Assembly: GCA_030838265.1 (NCBI GenBank)
Contig: JAUTXA010000018.1
Coordinates: forward strand, 1-13,035
Length of the DNA: 13,035 nucleotides
DNA from: Actinomycetota bacterium
Lineage (GTDB): Bacteria > Actinomycetota > Acidimicrobiia > Acidimicrobiales > BP-101
Direction: 5' to 3'
The position numbers and the translations under genes are program-made. The notes beneath the pieces are model-generated. The model made no database searches and was not told the DNA's origin. It saw only the letters and a list, made by a program, of their open reading frames with translations. The first letter of the stretch is position 1. Every line of letters begins with the position of its first letter. Below, piece after piece: positions 6,208 to 11,805 of the stretch.

Positions 6208-8169
6208 ATGGCTGACCAGATCACGATCAACCTCCCCGACGGTTCCTCGCGAGAGCTCTCGGCCGGCGCCACCGCGGCCGACCTGGCCGCCGCCATCGGC
6301 CCCCGCCTGGCCAAAGCGGCGGTCGCGGCCACCGTCGATGGCGATGAGGTCGACCTGACAGTCCCGCTTCCCGACGGTGCCACGGTCGCCATCGTCACGA
6401 CTGACACGCCGGCCGGTCGTCACGTCCTGCGGCACTCGACGGCCCACGTCCTGGCCCAAGCCGTCACGCAGCTCTGGCCGGGGGCCAAGTACGCCATCGG
6501 TCCCGCCATCGAGGATCCGCCCGGCTTCTACTACGACTTCGAGCTCCCCGACGGGGCTCACTTCACCGACGACGACCTGGTGCGCATCGAGGAGCGCATG
6601 CGCGAGATCGTCAAGGCAGCACAGCCCTTCGAGCGCGAGGAGCACACCCTCGACGAGGGCCTCGCCCTGTTCGCCGACCAGCCGTACAAGCGGGAGATCA
6701 TCGAAGGCGTCGAAGAGGCCGAAGGTGCCGGAGGGGGAGTCGTCAGCGCCTACCGGAACGGCCCCGACTTCGTCGACCTCTGCCGCGGCCCCCATGTCCC
6801 AAGCACCGACCGGTTGGGCGCCTTCAAGTTGACGCGCGTGGCGGGCGCCTACTGGCGCAGCGACGAGAAGCGGCCCCAGCTCCAACGCATCTACGGGACG
6901 GCGTGGGAGTCCGACAAGGCCCTGAAGGAGCACCTCCACCGCCTCGAGGAGGCGGCCAAACGCGACCACCGCAAGCTCGGCGTCGAGCTCGATCTGTTCT
7001 CCTTCCCGGACGAGATCGGCTCCGGCCTTGTCGTCTTCCACCCCAAGGGCGGCCTCGTCCGCATGCTGATGGAGGACTACTCCCGCCAACGCCACGAGGA
7101 GGCCGGGTACGACTTCGTCTACTCGCCGCACATCACGAAGTCGGAGCTGTTCGAGACGTCGGGCCACCTCGACTGGTTCGCCGACGGCATGTTCCCGCCC
7201 ATGGAGCTCGACGGCGGGCAGCAGTACTACCTCAAGCCCATGAACTGCCCGTTCCACTGCCTGATCTTCAAGAGCAGGACGCGTAGCTACCGCGAGCTGC
7301 CGATCCGGATGTTCGAGTTCGGGTCGGTCTACCGCTACGAGCTGTCAGGCGTCGTGCACGGCCTCACGCGCGTCCGCGGCATGACGCAGGACGACGCCCA
7401 CATCTTCACGAGCAAGGAGAACATGGGCGACGAGCTCGACTCGCTGCTCACCTTCGTCCTCGACTTGCTGGCTGACTATGGCCTCGACGAGTTCTATCTC
7501 GAGCTCTCGACCAAGCCGCCGGGCAAGGCCATCGGCTCCGACGACGACTGGGATGAGGCGACGGAGGCGCTGCGCCAGGCGGCGTCCAAGCAGAGCCTCG
7601 ATCTGGTGATGGACGAGGGCGGTGGTGCCTTCTACGGGCCCAAGATCTCGGTCCAGGCCCGCGACGCCATCGGTCGCACGTGGCAGCTGTCGACGATCCA
7701 GCTCGACTTCCAGGAGCCGCGCCGATTCGGTCTCGAATACGTGGGCGCCGACAACGCCCGCCACGAGCCGATCATGATCCACCGCGCCCTGTTCGGATCG
7801 GTCGAGCGCTTCTTCGGCGTGCTCGTCGAGCACTACGCCGGCGCCTTCCCGGCCTGGCTCGCTCCCGTTCAGGTGGTCGTCCTACCGGTACGAAACGACC
7901 ACGCGGGCTACGCCCAGAGCGTCGCTGATCGCTTGAAGGGTGAGAGCTTCCGGGTCGACCAGATGGCGGCCGACGAGCCCCTCGGTGCGCGCATCCGCAA
8001 GGCCAAGCTCGAGAAGGTGCCCTACATCCTGGTGGTGGGCGACGATGACGTGGCCGCCACCACGGTTGGGGTGAACCGTCGGGGGGCCGAGCGACCCGAG
8101 CGCGACGTGGCCCTCGATGCGTTCGTCGACCGGCTTCGGGTCGAGGTCGACACCCGGGTCGCGACCTGA
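6208..8169 (+). CDS. thrS: Threonyl-tRNA synthetase
   Basis: Full-length at 653 residues. It attaches threonine to tRNA-Thr in the cytoplasm and clears mischarged Ser-tRNA-Thr. Order of domains: an N-terminal TGS domain (about 1-65); an editing domain with HSTAH (H76, H80) and CRGPH (C192, H196), matching the known editing metal-binding set; then the class II catalytic core with zinc ligands expected at C347 (MNCPFHC), H398 (DDAHIF) and H525 (MIHRALFGS). An anticodon-binding domain (about 550-653) begins near APVQVVVLPV. All key residues are present, so it should be active. ATG 6208 was chosen because the TGS domain starts right after it. It is followed seven bases later by a HIT gene, an order also found in Mycobacterium tuberculosis. 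Confidence 0.97.
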   Translation: MADQITINLPDGSSRELSAGATAADLAAAIGPRLAKAAVAATVDGDEVDLTVPLPDGATVAIVTTDTPAGRHVLRHSTAHVLAQAVTQLWPGAKYAIGPAIEDPPGFYYDFELPDGAHFTDDDLVRIEERMREIVKAAQPFEREEHTLDEGLALFADQPYKREIIEGVEEAEGAGGGVVSAYRNGPDFVDLCRGPHVPSTDRLGAFKLTRVAGAYWRSDEKRPQLQRIYGTAWESDKALKEHLHRLEEAAKRDHRKLGVELDLFSFPDEIGSGLVVFHPKGGLVRMLMEDYSRQRHEEAGYDFVYSPHITKSELFETSGHLDWFADGMFPPMELDGGQQYYLKPMNCPFHCLIFKSRTRSYRELPIRMFEFGSVYRYELSGVVHGLTRVRGMTQDDAHIFTSKENMGDELDSLLTFVLDLLADYGLDEFYLELSTKPPGKAIGSDDDWDEATEALRQAASKQSLDLVMDEGGGAFYGPKISVQARDAIGRTWQLSTIQLDFQEPRRFGLEYVGADNARHEPIMIHRALFGSVERFFGVLVEHYAGAFPAWLAPVQVVVLPVRNDHAGYAQSVADRLKGESFRVDQMAADEPLGARIRKAKLEKVPYILVVGDDDVAATTVGVNRRGAERPERDVALDAFVDRLRVEVDTRVAT

Positions 8170-8176
8170 GCCACTC

Positions 8177-8686
8177 GTGTCGCTCGAACGGCTGTGGGCC
8201 GGATGGCGCAGCGAGTACGTCGGCTCGGCCGGCGCCGGGAGCGATGACGACGGTGGGTGCGTGCTGTGCCGGGTGGTCGCCGACGCTGACTCCGTGGTCT
8301 GGCGAGGGCGCAAGGTGGCTGTCATCCTCAACGCCTTCCCCTACACGAGCGGCCACCTCATGGTCCTCCCCATCCGCCACGTCGGAGAGCTCGAGGACCT
8401 CGAGGGGGACGAAGCCACCGAGCTGTGGGCCACCGTCACCGACGCGGTGAAGGCCCTGAAGGCGGCCTATCAGCCGGAGGGGATCAACCTCGGCGTCAAC
8501 CTCGGGCGGGCCGCCGGCGCCGGCGTGCCCGGCCACTGCCACGTGCACGGGCTGCCCCGCTGGGTCGGCGACACCAACTTCACCACTGCGGTGGCCGAGA
8601 CCCGCGTCCTGCCCGAGGCCTTGCCGGTGACCATGGAGAAGCTACGGGCCGCCTGGCCGGAGCGGGCGCCGACCGAGAACTCATAG
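8177..8686 (+). CDS. HIT-family protein, probable Ap4A phosphorylase/hydrolase
   Basis: A 169-residue histidine-triad protein. The motif H120-C-H122-V-H124 (GHCHVHGLPRW) is the HIT nucleophile site, with the middle histidine as the expected nucleophile. Residues 28-31 (CVLC) form a CxxC pair like the zinc-binding one of many HIT enzymes. Overall it closely follows the Rv2613c type (LERLW, FPYTSGHLMVLP, VGELEDL, INLGVNLG, RWVGDTNF), characterised in mycobacteria as a diadenosine tetraphosphate phosphorylase. The cytoplasmic role is likely removal of dinucleoside polyphosphates made as side products by aminoacyl-tRNA synthetases, which suits its place after thrS. The GTG at 8177 is preferred because the conserved LERLW block starts three residues in; a longer form would overlap thrS. 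It is probably cotranscribed with thrS. Confidence 0.87.
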   Translation: MSLERLWAGWRSEYVGSAGAGSDDDGGCVLCRVVADADSVVWRGRKVAVILNAFPYTSGHLMVLPIRHVGELEDLEGDEATELWATVTDAVKALKAAYQPEGINLGVNLGRAAGAGVPGHCHVHGLPRWVGDTNFTTAVAETRVLPEALPVTMEKLRAAWPERAPTENS

Positions 8687-8711
8687 CGTGCCGGCGGACG
8701 GTGAGGATCGT

Positions 8712-8726
8712 CACGTGGCCCACGTG
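8712..8726. repeat. 15-bp palindrome between convergent genes
   Basis: CACGTGG-C-CCACGTG is a perfect palindrome around one base. It can also be read as two CACGTG boxes three bases apart, folding into a six-pair stem with a GCC loop. It lies in the 65-base gap between the ends of the HIT gene and the broken kinase. It may serve as a two-way terminator, although no T-run follows, or as a protein-binding site. Confidence 0.35.
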
Positions 8727-8751
8727 CCGCCAGCCATCCATCGCTCGGTCG

Positions 8752-9287
8752 TCACAAGCGGATAGCCGCCTCGACGCGGGCGGCGGCCTCGCTGGGCGAG
8801 AGCCCCGACACGTCGATGCTGGAGGCACCAGGCCATTCGTTTGCGAGCCGATCAAGTGCTCCCGTGTAGTGCTCGATCTGAGCCTCGATCTCTTCGGGCG
8901 TGAATAGGTCCCGTGGATGGGTGACCTCCTCGGGGGGCGCGTGCGCGATGCGAGCAGCAAGGTCGGCCGTCGGCGCGGTGAGAATCACCTCGAGGAAGCG
9001 GGCCCTGTGCTCGGCCGCGATCGCGTCCAGTCGAGCTACTACCTCGTGGCGGATGTCGAGCTGCGGCAAGACCACGTCTCGCCCTCTGGCGAGGTGCGCC
9101 GCCGCCATTGCGTACGCGATCTCGCGGGCAACGCCCTTCGACGACTCGTCCGTCGCCCAGTGACCCAACCACGTACGGAGCAAGTCGATGTCGATGCAGA
9201 GAGCCAGCGGCGCGTGGCCACGAGCGCGGCGGCAATCGTCGACTTGCCGGCACCAGGCGGGCCGTTCAGATGGACGAGCGTGGCCAT
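8752..9287 (-). pseudogene. P-loop kinase gene broken by a one-base frameshift
   Basis: The N-terminus reads MATLVHLNGPPGAGKSTIAAALVATR from ATG 9287, a clean Walker A motif. The rest of the protein (PLALCIDIDLLRTWLGHW, then a helical AAA-type kinase body ending IRL-TGA at 8752) is in a different frame. Restoring one C in the CGCCGC run near 9207-9214 would give a continuous protein of 178 residues with the spacing typical of small nucleotide-kinase-like ATPases of the AAA_33 type. The gap of 536 bases (3 x 178 + 2) fits a single-base loss exactly. The substrate is unknown. The cause may be a real mutation, a sequencing error in a GC-rich run, or, less likely, programmed frameshifting; no slippery heptamer is seen. 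An ATG-started reading covering only the C-terminal frame would lack the P-loop and is not a sensible gene. Confidence 0.8.
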
Positions 9288-9399
9288 ACGACATGATGCC
9301 CTGGGTCCGGCGAGAGCCATTGAAGTGACGGTCGTGAGATACGAGCGGCACGCCGAGGCGGAAGTCATAGCCGTTTCGCACCCGCTGGCAAAGGCCCTA

Positions 9400-9416
9400 G
9401 TCCCGCGGTCTGGGAC
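9400..9416 (-). terminator. Weak hairpin after the RibD-like gene
   Basis: GTCCC (9400-9404) and GGGAC (9412-9416) pair around a seven-base loop, about 20 bases beyond the minus-strand stop at 9436. There is no T-run, so terminator function is only suggested. The rest of the 9288-9435 gap shows nothing else recognisable. Confidence 0.25.
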
Positions 9417-9435
9417 GCGTTGCGCTCTGGGAGAC

Positions 9436-9993
9436 CTAGCGGTGGCGGCGGTAGTGCAGCCCGACGATCCCGTTGCTGAACTCGGTGCTGGAGACCAGGT
9501 CGAGACGATAGGACTTGGGGACGTCGTCGAACAGACGCGTGCCCTCGCCCGCAACGTAGGGGTGCAAGTCCAGGCGGAGCTCGTCGATCAAGTCGAGCCG
9601 CATGAGCGACCGCCAGAAGCTGACGCCACCCCAGACGACGATGTGGCCGTCGCCGCCATGTCTGAGCTTGTCGATCTCTTCTGTCGTGTCACCGGCGGCG
9701 ATGGTGGTGTTGGCCCACTCGGCCGTCTTCAGAGTCTGTGAGAAGACGACCTTGCGCCCCGCGTTCATGATGCCGGTGAACGGGTGGTCGGCCGTCGGCA
9801 AGGCTGCGGCCATCGCCTCGTACGTTGTGCGCCCCATGATGTGGGCGTACGCGCTCTCGAAGACGTGGAGCTTCTGCTCCAGCTCCGCGGGGTCGGCGGG
9901 CAGGCCGAAGCAGAACTGCCAGTACTCGGTGCCCTCGTCGGCGAGCAGGCCGTCGAGCGAGTACATGAACGCCCACGCAATCAGCTTCCGCAT
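9436..9993 (-). CDS. Dihydrofolate reductase-family protein (RibD C-terminal domain)
   Basis: A 185-residue soluble protein with the RibD_C/DHFR fold seen in YyaP/YwjB-type reductases. Landmarks are the first strand with SLDGLLAD, MGRTTYEAM, VVFSQTLK, the glycine-rich IVVWGGVSFWRSLMRLDLIDELRLDLHPYVAGEGTRLFDD block and a closing beta strand. Proteins of this class bind NAD(P)H, but the reduced substrate is generally unknown; it is neither the riboflavin deaminase-reductase itself nor FolA. The start is well supported: GGAG sits eight bases before ATG 9993 on the minus strand. It stands apart from its neighbours, with no folate or riboflavin genes nearby, so pathway assignment is not possible. 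Confidence 0.85.
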   Translation of the reverse strand: MRKLIAWAFMYSLDGLLADEGTEYWQFCFGLPADPAELEQKLHVFESAYAHIMGRTTYEAMAAALPTADHPFTGIMNAGRKVVFSQTLKTAEWANTTIAAGDTTEEIDKLRHGGDGHIVVWGGVSFWRSLMRLDLIDELRLDLHPYVAGEGTRLFDDVPKSYRLDLVSSTEFSNGIVGLHYRRHR

Positions 9994-10108
9994 GATCAGA
10001 ACTCCATGGTTTCGGGTCGTCAGGCGACTGGAGTTTGGCCGGTCCGCCGCTCCTCCGACAAAGGCATCAGTGCTTCGGACCGACCCAAGCGTTGCCGGAG
10101 CGCGGCAC

Positions 10109-10114
10109 TAGCCT
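10109..10114 (+). promoter_or_regulatory. Possible -10 element of the two-TM protein gene
   Basis: TAGCCT matches TANNNT and ends six bases before the GTG at 10121, again consistent with a leaderless message. No convincing -35 is visible. Confidence 0.25.
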
Positions 10115-10120
10115 GCGCCG

Positions 10121-10648
10121 GTGGCCGACGAGACCGACACCGCGACCGAGGGCGGGCACGGCGACGAGGGCGACCACCGCGACGAGCTGCCGCCCGACCT
10201 CGACGTCACCGGCTTCGTCGGGCCTTATCAGTTCCCGGACGTGGCCCGTCGGCGGATCCAGGGCGCCATCTACCTGGTGATCGCCGTCGCCCTCATCGCC
10301 CTCTGGGTGGCCAAGCGCGACGGCGGCGTCCTGGTCGACGGTGGCTTCTTCGTCCTCGGCCTCGCCCTCGCCGTGGTGGGCCTCTACCACGTGGGCGCGG
10401 GGTGGCCCCTAAAGGTCAAGGAGACCGATGCTTTGGTGTCGGCCGCGGCCGAGGTCGGCTTCCCGGTGGGCCATGCCTCGGCCCAGCTCGGCTTCCGGGG
10501 GCTGCTCAGTCGCCCGACCTGGCGCATCCTTCTCTACTCAGCCGAGGACCCCCCGGCCCAGCGCGGCCTCGTCCTCGTCGACGGCGTAGACGCGTCGGTC
10601 GTGGCCCACTTCGTCGAGGCCAATCCCGAGGACTGGTCGGGCGACTAG
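10121..10648 (+). CDS. Two-TM membrane protein of unknown function
   Basis: A 175-residue protein of no recognised family. A very acidic N-terminal stretch with several His (residues 1-30) is followed by two hydrophobic segments (about 46-64, IYLVIAVALIALWVA, and 75-93, FFVLGLALAVVGLYHVGAG) joined by a short KRDGG turn. After these comes a soluble C-terminal domain of about 80 residues with conserved-looking blocks (VSAAAEVGFPVGHASAQLGFRG, WRILLYSAEDPP, GLVLVDGVDASVVAHFVEANPEDW). The two helices form a hairpin, so both soluble parts are probably cytoplasmic. GTG 10121 is the only suitable start and no Shine-Dalgarno is seen. Its stop codon lies in a hairpin shared with the convergent secreted-protein gene. 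Function cannot be assigned. Confidence 0.65.
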   Translation: MADETDTATEGGHGDEGDHRDELPPDLDVTGFVGPYQFPDVARRRIQGAIYLVIAVALIALWVAKRDGGVLVDGGFFVLGLALAVVGLYHVGAGWPLKVKETDALVSAAAEVGFPVGHASAQLGFRGLLSRPTWRILLYSAEDPPAQRGLVLVDGVDASVVAHFVEANPEDWSGD

Positions 10649-10670
10649 GCCCCGATACGGAAGGGGCTAG
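10645..10670. terminator. Shared hairpin holding both convergent stop codons
   Basis: CTAG-G-CCCC (10645-10653) pairs with GGGG-CTAG (10663-10670) apart from one bulged G. The TAG stop of the plus-strand gene (10646-10648) is in the left arm, and the TAG of the minus-strand secreted protein (10669-10667) is in the right arm. The structure is symmetric enough to act on both transcripts. No T-run follows on either strand, so this is a likely but unproven bidirectional terminator. Confidence 0.45.
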
Positions 10671-11110
10671 CTGAAGTCGTACGTCACGGTGCCCGCCGCC
10701 GCCGTCGCGGTACCGCAGGCCGCGCTCGCCGCGTCAGTGAACAACACGTCGACTTCGTAACTGCCGCTGGGGAGGGTCAAGGTGCTGGAGCCGCACACCA
10801 CCGACGTGGAGAGGACCTGGCTGTGCCCGACGGCTGTGCCCGCCGAATTGTCGGTGATGCGGACGGTCGCGCCGACCGCCGGGCTCAACCGGTCAGCCAG
10901 TGTGACGGTGACCTGAGCGGCGCCAGTCGGCGCCAAGGCGCAGGCCATGCCCACATTGGCGGCGCCATCGGTGCAGGTCGCGACAACCGGGTGGCCGGCC
11001 ACGGCGATGTAGGAGCTCTCCTGATGGCTCCCGGCCGCACGGGCCGGGGCGAAGACGGCGAGCGTTGCACAGGCTGCGGTGGCGGCCACGGCCAACAGAG
11101 GACGACGCAC
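10667..11110 (-). CDS. Small secreted four-cysteine protein, paralogue 1
   Basis: A 147-residue precursor with an obvious signal peptide (RR, hydrophobic core 4-21, ARA-A cleavage near residue 25). The mature part is Ala/Thr/Val-rich, predicted to be beta-sandwich-like, with cysteines at 46, 57, 106 and 132 that could form two disulfides outside the cell. It has no catalytic motif. It is clearly related to the next gene upstream: both share the order SYxA, Cys, a second Cys, an AxxTVTVxDxx strand, VCGxxTxTLxxG, xVLFxDxA, Cys, and end in GTxTxxxS. The GTG start at 11110 is supported by AAGGGGG seven bases before it. It probably forms beta-rich extracellular material or binds surface ligands, but the role is unknown. 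Confidence 0.75.
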   Translation of the reverse strand: MRRPLLAVAATAACATLAVFAPARAAGSHQESSYIAVAGHPVVATCTDGAANVGMACALAPTGAAQVTVTLADRLSPAVGATVRITDNSAGTAVGHSQVLSTSVVCGSSTLTLPSGSYEVDVLFTDAASAACGTATAAAGTVTYDFS

Positions 11111-11241
11111 GATGGGACCCCCTTGCCGGCCTCCCCAGTGGTAGCCGGTCCCTGCTTGTTCGTATTCGAGGCCTTCGACGGATTTCCTCTCTTTGTGGCG
11201 ACCTGGGCTCTTGGCGACCTTGTCGTGGGCCGAGCGCGACA

Positions 11242-11263
11242 GAGGGGCCCCGGAGGGCCCCTC
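11242..11263. terminator. Strong hairpin between the two secreted-protein genes
   Basis: GAGGGGCCC (11242-11250) and GGGCCCCTC (11255-11263) are a perfect nine-pair stem with a CGGA loop, beginning 22 bases after the stop of paralogue 2. There is no T-run downstream on the minus strand. It is well placed to end or attenuate transcription before paralogue 1, or to protect the 3' end of the first message. Confidence 0.5.
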
Positions 11264-11284
11264 GTCGTCGGACTGCAGTGGGAC

Positions 11285-11719
11285 TCAGCTGACGGTGATG
11301 GTGCCCGTCGTCCCTGCGTTCTGGCCAGGACCGCAATCGAGCGGAGCGAAGGCGGTGTCGATGAAGACCAACACGCGCGCCGCGCCGGGCAGCACGGTGT
11401 AGGTGCCGGTGCCGCAGACCGCGGTGGGAGCGTCATCGAGGAGGTTGCCGGCGGCATCCTCGCTGTAGACCTCGGCGGCGGTGTCGGAGGCGACCTGGTC
11501 GGTGACGGTCACGGTGATGGTCGCGCCGGGGGTGGCCGCGAAGCAGGCCCCGCCGATGCCGGGGGCGGCGGCGGCGTCCGAGCCGTCGCAGTTGAGGCTG
11601 GCGATGTCACCGGTGCCGGCCACATACGACTGGCTGGAGGCGGCGTGGGCCGACGGCATGACCGCGAAGGCCACGACGCCGAGGCCGCTGACCGCGAGAG
11701 CAACGAGCTTGTTCCGCAA
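11285..11719 (-). CDS. Small secreted four-cysteine protein, paralogue 2
   Basis: A 144-residue precursor when read from TTG 11719. That start is preferred because AAAGGGG lies six bases before it and the product then opens with a proper signal peptide (RNK, hydrophobic 5-21, AHA-A cleavage near 26). A longer reading from 11785 would add a charged N-terminus ahead of the signal and is unlikely. The mature part mirrors the neighbouring paralogue, with cysteines at 44, 59, 102 and 129 in closely similar spacing. It is predicted to be beta-rich and disulfide-bonded, with no catalytic motif. The last residues (TTGTITVS) suggest a terminal beta strand. It follows the EF-G-like gene by 86 bases on the same strand, but the strong ribosome site and the hairpin after it suggest its own expression. 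Function unknown. Confidence 0.75.
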   Translation of the reverse strand: MRNKLVALAVSGLGVVAFAVMPSAHAASSQSYVAGTGDIASLNCDGSDAAAAPGIGGACFAATPGATITVTVTDQVASDTAAEVYSEDAAGNLLDDAPTAVCGTGTYTVLPGAARVLVFIDTAFAPLDCGPGQNAGTTGTITVS

Positions 11720-11805
11720 GGAAATCCCCTTTGAGCGTGGTGAGAAGAAACTGAACGAAAGGGATGTTCGCCGTGAACGCGGCAATCTCCTGCTTGGAAG
11801 GGGTC

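Noticed and set aside
6199..7257. 352-residue open frame opposite thrS
   Set aside because: Antisense shadow of a strongly conserved synthetase; composition typical of mirrored high-GC codons.
8917..9741. 274-residue plus-strand frame over the broken kinase and RibD-like gene
   Set aside because: Crosses two recognisable minus-strand coding regions and shows no domain of its own.
11205..11240. Short similarity to the EF-G2 3' end (reverse-strand DKVAK-like reading), as a possible duplicated fragment
   Set aside because: Only about 20 bases match loosely, with no wider alignment; chance is sufficient.
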